Source of the DNA: Pedobacter sp.
Lineage (GTDB): Bacteria; Bacteroidota; Bacteroidia; Sphingobacteriales; Sphingobacteriaceae
Reading direction: 5' to 3'
DNA: 64,000 nt
Assembly (NCBI RefSeq): GCF_031119335.1
Contig: NZ_JAVHXT010000009.1
Coordinates: forward strand, 63,384-127,383
Shown here: positions 9,528 through 19,283 of the stretch, one piece after another
Numbering within the stretch: position 1 is the stretch's first letter
Layout: every line of letters starts with the position of its first letter
Made by a program: the position numbers and the translations under genes
The notes under the pieces: generated by a model
The model's input: the letters and a program-made list of their open reading frames with translations, nothing else
What the model was told of the DNA's origin: nothing
The model's database searches: none

Positions 9528-11150
9528 ATGAAAAAAAGACTACTTACAATCGTATTAACAGCATTTGGCGCTTTTAGTGCTTTTGCTCAATTTACCGCTG
9601 GTAATTTAGCTGTATATCGTTATGGCGATGGTACAGCAATGACCAACGGAACCCGTGTTCCTGTATTTGTTGACGAATACACCCCAACCGGAACTTTTGT
9701 AAAAACCATTACCATTCCTCGTACTGCCGCCAATGGCAATTATGGTTTCGAAGGTTTAGGTTTAACAACAGGTGGAGGTTTCGAAGCGGAAGGTTTTCCA
9801 GTATTGTCAAAAGATGGAAATGTATTGTCTATCATAGGATACAATCCTGAGCAGTCTGGTCAATTTGTAATAGGCACTTTAACTGCCACAGGCAACTGGT
9901 TGGCTAATACATTGGTGGTTGATGCCATTGGTGCGCCTCGTTCTGCCGTTGTAGAAGGAACTAACGTTTATTTTAACGGTTACGATGGCGGTGTTAGATA
10001 TAAAGCTCTAGGCACAACTGATGCATCAATTAGAGTTTCAACAGGTCAGGATGCGCCACGTGTTTTAACCATTGCTGAAACCATATATGGTACAAATGAA
10101 AGTGTTAGGATTTTTGCGCCAATTGGAGGGGCTAACCAAGCAACGCTTGCCAATGTAGAATTACCTACTTCACCAGTTGGCTTTGGAACTACTCCAAATA
10201 TGCCAGGTACAACTAATAGGCCTTACAATATACATCAAGCAATGGCTTTCAAAGCTTATGGGAGAACATATCTATACATTATAGATGATAACAACGGTAG
10301 CCCGGTAATTAGGAAATACCGTTCAAATGGAGGAGGAAATGATTGGGTAAACGAATTTGGATTTGTGGGTGTTCCTGTTAACACTAAAAGCTTTACAGCA
10401 AAATTTGATGCAGCTACTGGGGTAAAACTTTATTTCACCACTCTTGGAACTGCTGGAAGCCAAAATTCTCAATTATATGTATTGAATGATGATTTTACTT
10501 CGGCAAATGCAGCGTCAAAAGTTTTGTCTGGCACACCAACCCTTATTGCAACTGCACCAGCTAACACTACTTTCCGTGGAGTAACTATGGCGCCTACAGG
10601 CACTAGTGTTTTACCGGTAAAACTAACCGCATTTAATGCGAACGAGAAAAATGGAACTATCCGTTTAAACTGGAGTACCGCTAGCGAAACAGATGCCTCA
10701 CATTACAATATATTACGTTCTTCTACTGCCAGTGATTTTGTTAAAATAGATCAGGTAAGTGCCAAAGGAACTACAAATACTACCTCAAATTACAGTTTTG
10801 TTGATGAAACTCCTTTGCCAGGAACTAATTACTACAAACTACAGCAGGTAGATTTTAATGGCGATAATGAAACTTTTGGTCCAGTAAGTGCTACTATTCC
10901 GGTTGCGAAAACAGATTTCAGCATTGCTAAAGATGGTGCTAACGTAACTGTAAATATTTACTCGGCTAAAACAACTAAAGGAAAAATAGAAATTGCAGAT
11001 CTGAACGGGAAGATCAACTATACGCAGTCTATATCGCTCGAAAAAGGATATAACAGAGTAAATATTTCTTCGTCTAAACTACCAAAGGGATTAAATGTAG
11101 TGGTGCTTAATACAACAGAAGGAAAAGTAGCTAAGAAGACAATTTTGTAA
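9528..11150 (+). CDS. Secreted protein paralogous to the 6044 product, with type A-like type IX sorting tail
   Basis: A 540-residue protein with a signal peptide ending SAFAQ. The N-terminal about 340 residues align along their length with the 829-residue protein (same FTAGNLAVYRYGDGT opening, PRSAVVEG, RGVTMAP near the end of the shared part). A FN3-like stretch (LNWSTASETDASHYNILRS) and a short C-terminal domain ending KKTIL follow, resembling type A sorting domains. The shared domain is in none of the enzyme families I recognise; a beta-propeller or carbohydrate-binding role is a guess. Its place between two xylanase genes suggests a job at the cell surface during xylan use. Confidence 0.75.
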   Translation: MKKRLLTIVLTAFGAFSAFAQFTAGNLAVYRYGDGTAMTNGTRVPVFVDEYTPTGTFVKTITIPRTAANGNYGFEGLGLTTGGGFEAEGFPVLSKDGNVLSIIGYNPEQSGQFVIGTLTATGNWLANTLVVDAIGAPRSAVVEGTNVYFNGYDGGVRYKALGTTDASIRVSTGQDAPRVLTIAETIYGTNESVRIFAPIGGANQATLANVELPTSPVGFGTTPNMPGTTNRPYNIHQAMAFKAYGRTYLYIIDDNNGSPVIRKYRSNGGGNDWVNEFGFVGVPVNTKSFTAKFDAATGVKLYFTTLGTAGSQNSQLYVLNDDFTSANAASKVLSGTPTLIATAPANTTFRGVTMAPTGTSVLPVKLTAFNANEKNGTIRLNWSTASETDASHYNILRSSTASDFVKIDQVSAKGTTNTTSNYSFVDETPLPGTNYYKLQQVDFNGDNETFGPVSATIPVAKTDFSIAKDGANVTVNIYSAKTTKGKIEIADLNGKINYTQSISLEKGYNRVNISSSKLPKGLNVVVLNTTEGKVAKKTIL

Positions 11151-11247
11151 TCAAGAATTAACGCTCTCTCAACGCTTTCTCGATGCTCTCAAGTTTCTTT
11201 TATTGAATACACTTATCTATCTAAGAAGACTATTATCTAAAACGTTC

Positions 11248-11293
11248 AAAAAGACTATCCAATAAACATTTGGATAATTATTGGATGGTCTTT
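11248..11293 (+). terminator. Rho-independent terminator
   Basis: A 15-bp stem (AAAAGACTATCCAAT paired with ATTGGATGGTCTTTT, one T-G wobble) with a T-run on the 3' side. It ends the transcript of the 540-residue protein and implies separate transcription of the following GH10 gene. Confidence 0.75.
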
Positions 11294-11324
11294 TTTTATA
11301 GTCAACCTTAACCAAATATAAGTC

Positions 11325-12575
11325 ATGAACAAAAAAGTAACTATCGCCGTACTGGTATTGGGCAGTTTGCTTGGTACTTGCAAAAAACAAGAGAATGAAG
11401 CAGTTTTAGAAACCACTGATCTAGCTCCAGAAAAAGTAATGTCGGTTGGTGCCATGAGTGTGAGTACTATATTGCAGGAAGTAAACCCTAACGTAATTAT
11501 AGGCGCTGCTGTAAATTCCAACAAATTTAATATAGTAGCTTACAAAGATTTGGCAAAGTTGCATTACAATAGCATAACAGCCGAAAATGATATGAAAATG
11601 AACAGCCTTAATCCAGCTAAGTACACCTGGGATTTTGGTATTTTAGGCAATGGAATAGAAGAAAAAAACGAAAAGATCCCCAACTTGGCAAAAGACTACG
11701 GCAACAAGCGTATTCACGGGCATGCGCTCGTTTGGCATAGGGCATTACCCAACTGGCTAGCTACCAATGTAAACGCTACGCCTGTTGCCGCAAGGGCCGA
11801 TACTTTAAATGCGATAATGAAAAGGCATATTGATAAGTCAGTAGGTTTTTACAGCCTGTATTATAAAGGTGGAAGCCCATTGGTGCCACTATTAAAATCA
11901 TGGGATGTGGTTAACGAGGCCTATTATGATAATGGAACTTTAAGAGGCGACATTAACTTAGATGCCAATGGTAATGATATAGGTAGTATTTGGAAAAGAT
12001 ACATGGGCGAAATTTATATCGAAAAAGCATTTCGTTATGCCAGATTAGCTGCTAGAGCCAACCAAAACTGGACGCTAAAATTGTTTTATAACGATTACGG
12101 ACACGAGTACTCTACAGCAAAACTTAATGCCATTTATAACAAAGTGATGCAATTAAAGCCAATGAGAGAAGGAGGCGACCCAATTATAAACGGAGTGGGC
12201 TTACAAATGCACGTAAGATACAACACACCTTTGAGCAATATAAGGGCAGCTATACAAAAAATGAAAGAAACAGGTTTGCTGGTACATATTGCCGAGCTGG
12301 ATATTTCCTTATTGGGTCCTAATGAAACATCTGTTCCTTCTGGAGATTTAACCAACCGCCGTAACCTGCAAAAATCACTATACTATAATATAGCAAAAGC
12401 CTATCAAGAAATAGTACCTATCAACCAACGCTGGGGAATTACCCTATGGAATATTGGCGATGCCGATTCTGCCTGGGGCTTAAATGCCGAAGCTACCTTG
12501 TTTGATACCTCATATCAGGTAAAACAGAACTTTTGGAATTTTAGAGACGGATTAAACCTTCAACTTACACCATAA
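11325..12575 (+). CDS. GH10 endo-1,4-beta-xylanase, lipoprotein (second copy)
   Basis: A 416-residue GH10 enzyme, longer than the copy at 4885. It starts with a lipoprotein-like signal (GSLLGTC, Cys19), followed by a polar linker to about residue 50. The active-site blocks are HGHALVWH, the acid/base Glu198 in WDVVNEAYY, and the nucleophile Glu324 in HIAELDISL, then ITLWNIGDADSAW. Extra residues around the acid/base loop (SLYYKGGSPLVPL, LDANGNDIG) set it apart from copy one and may widen the active-site cleft for decorated xylan (inference). The GH3 gene follows after 34 bases on the same strand. Confidence 0.95.
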   Translation: MNKKVTIAVLVLGSLLGTCKKQENEAVLETTDLAPEKVMSVGAMSVSTILQEVNPNVIIGAAVNSNKFNIVAYKDLAKLHYNSITAENDMKMNSLNPAKYTWDFGILGNGIEEKNEKIPNLAKDYGNKRIHGHALVWHRALPNWLATNVNATPVAARADTLNAIMKRHIDKSVGFYSLYYKGGSPLVPLLKSWDVVNEAYYDNGTLRGDINLDANGNDIGSIWKRYMGEIYIEKAFRYARLAARANQNWTLKLFYNDYGHEYSTAKLNAIYNKVMQLKPMREGGDPIINGVGLQMHVRYNTPLSNIRAAIQKMKETGLLVHIAELDISLLGPNETSVPSGDLTNRRNLQKSLYYNIAKAYQEIVPINQRWGITLWNIGDADSAWGLNAEATLFDTSYQVKQNFWNFRDGLNLQLTP

Positions 12576-12609
12576 ATTTTAACATCAATTTCATTACAAA
12601 ATCAAAATC

Positions 12610-14829
12610 ATGAACAAATTTTTTAGCCTTTCCCTTTTGCTGAGCGCCTCAATAGTCACTCATGTACATGCACAACGTAAAACTATAGAACAGCGAGTAG
12701 ATTCTGTAATGAAATTGATGACTTTAACCGAAAAGATAGGACAATTGAACCAATATTCGGGTAGGGAAGTTACAGGACCAGCTAGCGATAGGAAAAATTA
12801 TTTACTGAACGATATCAAAAACGGGATGGTAGGTTCTATGCTGAACGTAAAAGGCGTAAAAGACACCCGCGAAATACAAGCCATTGCATTGCAATCTCGC
12901 CTAAAAATTCCTTTGCTGTTCAGTTTAGATGTGATACATGGCTACAAAACCGTATTTCCAATTCCATTGGCAGAGTCGGCTTCTTGGGATTTAAGCATCA
13001 TTAGACGTACGGCAGAGGTGGCAGCAGAAGAGTCTGCGGCTTCTGGTATTCACTGGACTTTTGCACCAATGGTGGATATTGCCCGCGATCCGCGTTGGGG
13101 ACGTGTAATGGAAGGTGCAGGAGAAGACACTTATCTCGGCTCGCAAATTGCCAAAGCTAGGGTTTTAGGATTTCAGGGAGATAAATTGGGAGGGGTAGAT
13201 CGGATTATGGCTTGTGCCAAACACTTCGCAGCTTATGGCTCCTCAATGGCCGGTAGAGATTACAATCCAGTGGATATCAGCAAACAACAATTGCACGAAA
13301 TTTATTTGCCGCCTTTTAAGGCTGCTGCAGATGCAGGTGTAGCCACGTTCATGAATTCTTTCAATACGTTAAATGGTATTCCCGCAACTGGAAATGCTTA
13401 TCTACAGCGTGATATCCTTAAAAAACAATGGAACTACCAGGGTTTTGTAGTGAGCGATTGGGCTTCTATCAAAGAAATGACACCTTGGGGATTTGCCAAA
13501 AACTTAAACGAAGCTGCAGAAAAAGCCATTATTGCGGGTAGCGATATGGATATGGAAAGCGAGGCCTACAAAAAAGAATTGGAAAAATTGGTGGCAAGCG
13601 GAAAGGTAGATGTAAAATACATTGATGAAGCCGTTAAAAGGATTTTGTACAAGAAATTTGAGCTTGGGCTGTTCGATAATCCTTACAAATTCTCTGACGA
13701 AAAACGGGAAAAAAAGGTGATGAACGATCCTAAATATAAAGATGTTGCCAGGGCTGCAGCGCAAGGTTCCATCGTTCTATTGAAAAACAACAATGCTATA
13801 TTACCTCTAAACAAATCTCTAAAAAACATTGCACTCATTGGTCCGTTGGTAAATGCAAAAAGAGACCAAGCGGGAAGTTGGGTAGTTTATGCTGATACGA
13901 CGAACATTGTAAGTGTTTACGAAGGCGTAAAACAGAAAGTTAAAAATGCAAAACTTAATTATACCGAAGGAACCTCAATAACTGATACTGTAACCAGCGG
14001 TTTTGCAAATGCCGTGAATGCAGCTAAAAATGCAGATGCGGTAGTGATGGTTTTGGGAGAAAATTGGGACATGAGTGGCGAGGCAAAATCTCGTACAGAT
14101 ATTTCATTGCCAGGCAAACAAGAAGAACTTTTCAAAGCTGTTAAAGCAACAGGGAAACCTGTAATTGTGGTTTTAATGGCAGGCAGACCTTTGGTTTTCG
14201 ATAGTATTTCAGCACAAGCTGATGCCATTGTTTATGCTTGGTTTCTGGGAGATCAGGGTGGCAATGCCATTGCAGATGTGCTGTTTGGAGATTACAATCC
14301 GTCGGGAAAACTGCCAATTAGCTTTCCAAGAAATGTGGGGCAAATTCCTATTTTCTATAATTTCTATAACACGGGAAGACCGGTTACCAAACCAACGGAC
14401 ATTCGTTACAAATCTGCCTACATAGATGCGCCAAACGATCCGCAATATGCCTTTGGACATGGTTTAAGCTACACAACTTTTACTTATAGCGATCTAAAAT
14501 TATCCAATACCAATCCACAAAAAAATGAAACGGTGAAAGTAAGCTTTACGCTAACTAATACTGGTAAAGTAGCAGGAGAAGAGGTGGCTCAACTTTATAT
14601 ACAAGACACTTTTGCATCGGTGGTTAGGCCAGTAAAGGAATTGAAAGGTTTCGAAAAAGTAAAACTTAAACCCGGAGAAAGTAAACAAATTACTTTCGAG
14701 CTTAGCCCAGAAAAATTATCATTTTATCACGAAGAGAAGGGTTGGATTACTGAAGCAGGAGAGTTTAAGGTAATGGTCGGCACAGCTTCTAACGATATCA
14801 AACTTAAATCCTCGTTTGAATTGAAATAA
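12610..14829 (+). CDS. GH3 beta-glucosidase/beta-xylosidase (BglX type)
   Basis: Periplasmic or exported exo-acting hydrolase of 739 residues with a signal peptide ending HVHAQ. The N-terminal barrel contains GAGEDTYLGS, KHFAAYG and the nucleophile Asp283 in VVSDWASI. The C-terminal sandwich contains GENWDMSGEA, followed by a fibronectin-III-like domain (about 640-735). The domain order and length match BglX. In this locus the substrate is likely xylo-oligosaccharides, but sequence alone does not separate glucosidase from xylosidase. It is the last gene of the locus before a strong terminator at 14936. Confidence 0.9.
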   Translation: MNKFFSLSLLLSASIVTHVHAQRKTIEQRVDSVMKLMTLTEKIGQLNQYSGREVTGPASDRKNYLLNDIKNGMVGSMLNVKGVKDTREIQAIALQSRLKIPLLFSLDVIHGYKTVFPIPLAESASWDLSIIRRTAEVAAEESAASGIHWTFAPMVDIARDPRWGRVMEGAGEDTYLGSQIAKARVLGFQGDKLGGVDRIMACAKHFAAYGSSMAGRDYNPVDISKQQLHEIYLPPFKAAADAGVATFMNSFNTLNGIPATGNAYLQRDILKKQWNYQGFVVSDWASIKEMTPWGFAKNLNEAAEKAIIAGSDMDMESEAYKKELEKLVASGKVDVKYIDEAVKRILYKKFELGLFDNPYKFSDEKREKKVMNDPKYKDVARAAAQGSIVLLKNNNAILPLNKSLKNIALIGPLVNAKRDQAGSWVVYADTTNIVSVYEGVKQKVKNAKLNYTEGTSITDTVTSGFANAVNAAKNADAVVMVLGENWDMSGEAKSRTDISLPGKQEELFKAVKATGKPVIVVLMAGRPLVFDSISAQADAIVYAWFLGDQGGNAIADVLFGDYNPSGKLPISFPRNVGQIPIFYNFYNTGRPVTKPTDIRYKSAYIDAPNDPQYAFGHGLSYTTFTYSDLKLSNTNPQKNETVKVSFTLTNTGKVAGEEVAQLYIQDTFASVVRPVKELKGFEKVKLKPGESKQITFELSPEKLSFYHEEKGWITEAGEFKVMVGTASNDIKLKSSFELK

Positions 14830-14840
14830 AAGCTAAATCT

Positions 14841-14932
14841 TTTTGCTAGTCGGGATTTAAAATCCGCAGATAGGTAATTCCGGATTACAAACCGAGCAAA
14901 GCGAGCTCATGAAATAATCCGGATTAGCAAAA
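14841..14932. repeat. REP-like nested palindromic unit
   Basis: Non-coding nested inverted repeats: outer TTTTGCTA/TAGCAAAA (14841-14848, 14925-14932), middle TCCGGATTA/TAATCCGGA (14879-14887, 14915-14923), inner GAGC/GCTC, plus a GGATT/AATCC hairpin at 14853-14865. The text (GATTTAAAATCC, CAGATAGG, GGATTACAAA) is shared with the unit at 30990, so this is a dispersed family, probably REP-type. No transposase gene lies nearby. Confidence 0.6.
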
Positions 14933-14935
14933 GCT

Positions 14936-14966
14936 AAATCCCTAGTAAAATTTACTAGGGATTTTT
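14936..14966 (+). terminator. Rho-independent terminator after the xylan locus
   Basis: A 14-bp perfect stem (14936-14949 with 14951-14964) in AAATCCCTAGTAAA form, followed by T residues. It closes the GH3 transcript. Confidence 0.75.
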
Positions 14967-15071
14967 GTTTCTATAAGCAGAAAATGCAACTACTAAATGA
15001 ACTAATGAACCAATGAGCTAATGAACAATTAAAGATCGAAAATCCCTATCTTTATCTCTCCATTAATAACA

Positions 15072-17996
15072 ATGCAGGAAAAAGAAACGGATCAAACAAC
15101 TGACTTTAATTACGATAAGCTGCTGCCAATCGTTAAAAAAAGCAAAGTTAGTTTAGTCGCTTCAACTCAAAAACCTGCAAATATGGTGTTGGTGTTTAGT
15201 CGCCACCGCCATTACAGGCATTTGGTAGTAGAGCTAATGAGTGCCGAGCAAACCAAGCAAGGCAAGCTTAAAAATCCGTTGCAAGTTGTAGATCCATTAG
15301 ATTTAGTTTGGAAAACCGAAGCAAAAGACGAACTAAAATTCTTTGCTGCGGTAAGTAAGTTCAAAAATCATTATCAAGAAAGCCAAGCAAATTCAGATTT
15401 AGATGCACTGAAAGCCATCGTGAAAAATCCGCTTAACTTATCGGTTTATTTGCATGATGAAAAGGCTTCGTCAACAGTCAATGCCAATTCACTCCAAAAC
15501 GTAGAATTAACCAATCTACAGCCAGATTTTGAACTCAACGTAGATCAAAGAGCAGGACATTTCTCTTTAAATGGAATCATTTATCTCGATAACAAATCCC
15601 TTCCACTTGAAACGGTAGATCTGAAGTTTCAATATTTTCTACAGAAAAAACAGCAGCTATTTTTAATAAAAGACCCTTATTTTCTATCGTTAATAGATTT
15701 TTTTAAACAAAACCGTAACCAGTTGATCTTAGAGCGTTCTGCTTACGAAGAGTTTCAAGAAAATATCCTTAACTTGTTAGAAGAGAAAATAAAAATCAAT
15801 TATGCTTATCTCAAACCTGCCACACAAAAGCAAATTGCCGAGCAAGGGTTTGATTTAGATAAGGAAAAATTGATTTACCTTACCGAATCGGAAGATTACG
15901 TATTGCTCACGCCGGTAATGCTGTACGGAGCTTTGGAAATTCCAGTGATTTCGCAAAAACAGATTAAGGCGAAAGATAAACGTGGGCAGCTTTTTACCGT
16001 GCATCGTGATGAGCAACGAGAACTGCAATTCATTACTGATATTGCAAAAATGCACCCTTATTTTGAAGAGCAGGCAGCAGCGTTTTGGGAGCAACGTCAT
16101 GCCGACTGTTTTTACATCCATCGTAAGCATTTCCTATCGCCAGAATGGTTCTTAGCTGCATTTGAAACTTGGCGGAGTAAGGGGATTGCTATTTTAGGCT
16201 TCAATAATTTAAAAGACAACAAGCTAAGTTCGTACAAAGCAAATATATCTATAGAGGTTATTAGCGGTATCGATTGGTTCGAAACCGCAGTGAAGGTGCA
16301 GTTCAATAAACAAACGGTATCGCTTAAACATCTACATAAATCCATCAGAAATAAAAATAAGTTTGTTCAGTTAGATGATGGCACGCAAGGTATTTTGCCC
16401 GATGAATGGCTACAAAAGTTTGAAAAGTATTTTGCTGCGGGTGAAATTGTGGAAGAAACATTGCGTACGCCAAACATCAGCTATGCTGCAGTGGAAGAAT
16501 TGTACGAAGAAGCCTTGCTCAGTATCGACGCTAAAGAGCGCTTGCAATTGTACCGTTCTAAATTGGCAACGTTCGATCAGATCAACGAAACTAAAGTGCC
16601 TGCAGCGTTAAAAGCCACATTACGGCCTTACCAAAAAGAAGGACTGAACTGGCTAAACTTCCTCGACGAATTTAACTTCGGCGGCTGTTTGGCAGATGAT
16701 ATGGGCCTGGGGAAAACCATCCAAATCATTGCGTTTATTCTATCGCAAGTAGAAAAAATAGGACAAAACACCAATTTAATCGTAGTACCTGCATCTTTGG
16801 TTTTCAATTGGCAGCAGGAAATTAAGAAGTTTGCGCCAAGCTTAAAGGTAACAACAATTTACGGAGCAAATAGGGATAGGCAAATCAAAGATTTCGATAA
16901 ATATCACATCGTCCTTACGTCTTACGGCACTTTGTTGGCCGATGTAGTTTGGTTAAAATCTTATCGTTTCAACTACATTATTTTAGATGAATCGCAGCTG
17001 ATCAAAAATCCAGATGCGCAACGTTACAAAGCTGTGCGTTTGCTGCAGTCTAGAAACAGGCTGGTGCTAACGGGTACGCCAGTAGAGAATAATACTTTCG
17101 ATTTGTATGGACAATTATCTTTTGCTTGCCCCGGTTTATTAGGTAACAGAGAACATTTCAGGCAGCAGTATTCGGTGCCAATAGATCAATTTAACGACAG
17201 CCGAAAAGCAGAAGAACTGCAACAACGCATTAAGCCATTTATTTTACGTCGTACTAAAACCCAAGTAGCTACAGAACTGCCAGATAAAATCGAAATGGTG
17301 ATTTATTGCGAAATGGGAGCGAAGCAGCGTGAAATCTACGAAAGTAGTAGAAACGAAATCAGAGATTATTTGATGGGGCGTTCGGAAGATGAACTGACCA
17401 AAACCAGCATGTTCGTATTGCAGGGCATCACCAAATTAAGACAAATCTGCAACGCTCCATCGCTCATCAGCAAAGAAGAATTTTACGGCGATGCTTCTTC
17501 CAAAATGGATGTGTTGTTAGAACAAATTGAAAGTAAATCGCCATACCATAAAATTTTGGTGTTTTCACAGTTTGTAGGCATGTTAGATTTGGTGAAGACA
17601 ACTTTAGAAGAAAGGAAGATCAAATTTGCATACCTCACCGGACAAACCAAAAACCGAGAAGCTGTAGTTAATTCTTTTCAGCAGGATGAGGAGATAAGGG
17701 TGTTTTTGGTGAGTTTAAAAGCTGGTGGTGTGGGACTAAACCTTACCCAAGCCGAGTATGTTTATCTGATTGATCCTTGGTGGAACCCAGCGGTAGAGAA
17801 CCAAGCCATCGACCGAACTTATCGTATCGGTCAGCATAAAAATGTAATGGCTGTTCGTTTGATCTGCCCAGATACCATCGAAGAAAAGATCATGTTGATG
17901 CAGGATAAAAAGCGAGATTTAGCTGCTGATCTAATTAAAACCGATAATTCGATTTTCAAGTCGCTATCAAAAACAGATTTGTTGAATTTGATTTAG
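15072..17996 (+). CDS. SNF2-family DNA-dependent ATPase/helicase
   Basis: A 974-residue SWI2/SNF2-type translocase. The N-terminal about 500 residues are the poorly conserved extension typical of bacterial members. The ATPase core starts near residue 520: Walker A DDMGLGKT with Lys548, Walker B DESQ at 639 (DEAQ or DEAH is more usual), LTGTPVENN, then the C-terminal helicase lobe with GGVGLNLTQA and DRTYRIGQ. It would remodel protein-DNA complexes or assist transcription and repair. A TATCTTTA (-7-like) at 15047-15054 precedes the start. It converges on the WYL regulator gene, 21 bases away, so the two are not co-transcribed. Confidence 0.92.
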   Translation: MQEKETDQTTDFNYDKLLPIVKKSKVSLVASTQKPANMVLVFSRHRHYRHLVVELMSAEQTKQGKLKNPLQVVDPLDLVWKTEAKDELKFFAAVSKFKNHYQESQANSDLDALKAIVKNPLNLSVYLHDEKASSTVNANSLQNVELTNLQPDFELNVDQRAGHFSLNGIIYLDNKSLPLETVDLKFQYFLQKKQQLFLIKDPYFLSLIDFFKQNRNQLILERSAYEEFQENILNLLEEKIKINYAYLKPATQKQIAEQGFDLDKEKLIYLTESEDYVLLTPVMLYGALEIPVISQKQIKAKDKRGQLFTVHRDEQRELQFITDIAKMHPYFEEQAAAFWEQRHADCFYIHRKHFLSPEWFLAAFETWRSKGIAILGFNNLKDNKLSSYKANISIEVISGIDWFETAVKVQFNKQTVSLKHLHKSIRNKNKFVQLDDGTQGILPDEWLQKFEKYFAAGEIVEETLRTPNISYAAVEELYEEALLSIDAKERLQLYRSKLATFDQINETKVPAALKATLRPYQKEGLNWLNFLDEFNFGGCLADDMGLGKTIQIIAFILSQVEKIGQNTNLIVVPASLVFNWQQEIKKFAPSLKVTTIYGANRDRQIKDFDKYHIVLTSYGTLLADVVWLKSYRFNYIILDESQLIKNPDAQRYKAVRLLQSRNRLVLTGTPVENNTFDLYGQLSFACPGLLGNREHFRQQYSVPIDQFNDSRKAEELQQRIKPFILRRTKTQVATELPDKIEMVIYCEMGAKQREIYESSRNEIRDYLMGRSEDELTKTSMFVLQGITKLRQICNAPSLISKEEFYGDASSKMDVLLEQIESKSPYHKILVFSQFVGMLDLVKTTLEERKIKFAYLTGQTKNREAVVNSFQQDEEIRVFLVSLKAGGVGLNLTQAEYVYLIDPWWNPAVENQAIDRTYRIGQHKNVMAVRLICPDTIEEKIMLMQDKKRDLAADLIKTDNSIFKSLSKTDLLNLI

Positions 17997-18017
17997 AGTA
18001 TCAATGATTGTCCATCC

Positions 18018-19079
18018 TTACAACTCCAACTTCCATTGCTGCTGCGTCTGTTCTTTTTCTTTCTCCTCACTAGCGTACAAACCATGCGCACCTTTTAACC
18101 TACGTTTAATTCGCTGTGCCAATATTTTTGGCCCTAAAACCTTTACGCATTCACCAAAACCTAATATTTCCCGTTCCAACTCGTAGTTTAATATCACATC
18201 TATTCTAAATATGGATGTTCTTTCTTTTTCCGCGACAAGCTGTTGTGTATGATGCAGAGGTTTCGTGATTACGTAAGGCACGTTTCCAGCATCAAACTCA
18301 AGTAGTACTTTATGTGGTCTGTCATTACTGCTTTTGGTTACACCAATTAGATCGTTATAGTATCGTTCAAAATCAATTCCATCATGTGCTTTGAAATGTT
18401 CATTTGGTAATTCCTGAAATTCGATAATCCTATCTAAAGCAAGGTTTAAAAGCATACCACCTTTTTTAGCTTTAACAATCAAAAACCACCTATTTCTGTA
18501 TTCCTTTAGCAAATAAGGGTAATAAATCATGTTTTGCGATTGTTGTGCCTTAAACGATTTGTACTCTATCAGTAAAGCTGATTTTTTTAAAATAGCCTGA
18601 TATAATCTCGGAATGTAATCCATTCCCTTTAGCTGATTGTTGCTTTCTAATTGGATATAATTGCCGCCTTCATGGGTTGATTTGTAGAGATTGTTTTCTA
18701 AGCGAGTAATCATATCGCTCATTTCGTCGAAGTAGTTGAATGCATTGAATTGCTTTAAAACACCTACAATTTCTTTCATTTTATCAACGTCGGCATTGTT
18801 TATTGGAGCTTTGGTAATACTGAAACTATCATCTTCATAAGTGTAAAATCTTTTGTCTTTTACGATAATAGGGGCATTATAACCTAATTTATCGCTTCGC
18901 ATCAATTGGATGTCTGCCTGTATGGTACGCTTGCTCACGCCAGAAGTAATTCCTTCAAGTTCGTAAAGTGTTTCAGAAACCTTTTCAATCAAGTTTTCTA
19001 AGGTCCATTTTTTATAACGGTTCCTTAAACAATCGTCGATGGTTTTGTATCTAATTAATGCGAGCTTATTTGCGGCCAT
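18018..19079 (-). CDS. WYL-domain transcriptional regulator
   Basis: A 353-residue regulator. The N-terminal about 80 residues form a winged-helix-like region (LIRYKTIDDCLRNRYKKWTLENL, VSKRTIQADIQLMR). The middle and C-terminal parts carry the WYL fold (LIEYKSFKAQ, YYPYLLKEYRNRWFLIVKAK, DRIIEFQEL) and a C-terminal extension. WYL domains are thought to sense nucleic acid or nucleotide ligands and are common regulators of defence and RNA-repair loci. The gene is divergent from the tRNA-like/slipin/rtcB unit, and two 19-bp dyads in the shared intergenic region are candidate binding sites. Regulation of that unit and of itself is an inference from layout. Confidence 0.88.
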   Translation of the reverse strand: MAANKLALIRYKTIDDCLRNRYKKWTLENLIEKVSETLYELEGITSGVSKRTIQADIQLMRSDKLGYNAPIIVKDKRFYTYEDDSFSITKAPINNADVDKMKEIVGVLKQFNAFNYFDEMSDMITRLENNLYKSTHEGGNYIQLESNNQLKGMDYIPRLYQAILKKSALLIEYKSFKAQQSQNMIYYPYLLKEYRNRWFLIVKAKKGGMLLNLALDRIIEFQELPNEHFKAHDGIDFERYYNDLIGVTKSSNDRPHKVLLEFDAGNVPYVITKPLHHTQQLVAEKERTSIFRIDVILNYELEREILGFGECVKVLGPKILAQRIKRRLKGAHGLYASEEKEKEQTQQQWKLEL

Positions 19080-19153
19080 TTCGCTATGGTTTTATTGTTA
19101 TTCAGAAATCTAAGCATAAAGCTATAATAATTTTGTTAAAACTTCACCTTAAC

Positions 19154-19172
19154 TACGCATTGTATCTACGTA
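19154..19172. promoter_or_regulatory. Operator-like dyad 1 (TACGCA-N7-TACGTA)
   Basis: Six-base half-sites separated by exactly seven bases, one mismatch from a perfect inverted repeat. It lies 75 bases upstream of the WYL regulator start and just after the + strand TAATTTTG at 19128. It has the same geometry and left half-site as dyad 2, which suggests a dimeric regulator, most simply the WYL protein. Confidence 0.55.
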
Positions 19173-19264
19173 TTTAAGCTATTGCTTAGCTGTTTTGAAT
19201 TTTATTTTTAAATTATTTATCTGTAAATCAGATTGTTGATTAAAAATTCTCGTAAATATTTAAT

Positions 19265-19283
19265 TACGCAAATATGCTGCGTA
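19265..19283. promoter_or_regulatory. Operator-like dyad 2 (TACGCA-N7-TGCGTA)
   Basis: A perfect 6+6 inverted repeat with a seven-base spacer, located 11 bases upstream of the -7-like CATCTTTG at 19294. This is where an activator or repressor of the tRNA-like/slipin/rtcB transcript would be expected. It is 111 bases from dyad 1. Confidence 0.6.

Noticed and set aside
14830..15071. Possible insertion sequence after the xylan locus
   Set aside because: No transposase frame; the palindromes fit a REP-like unit plus a terminator.
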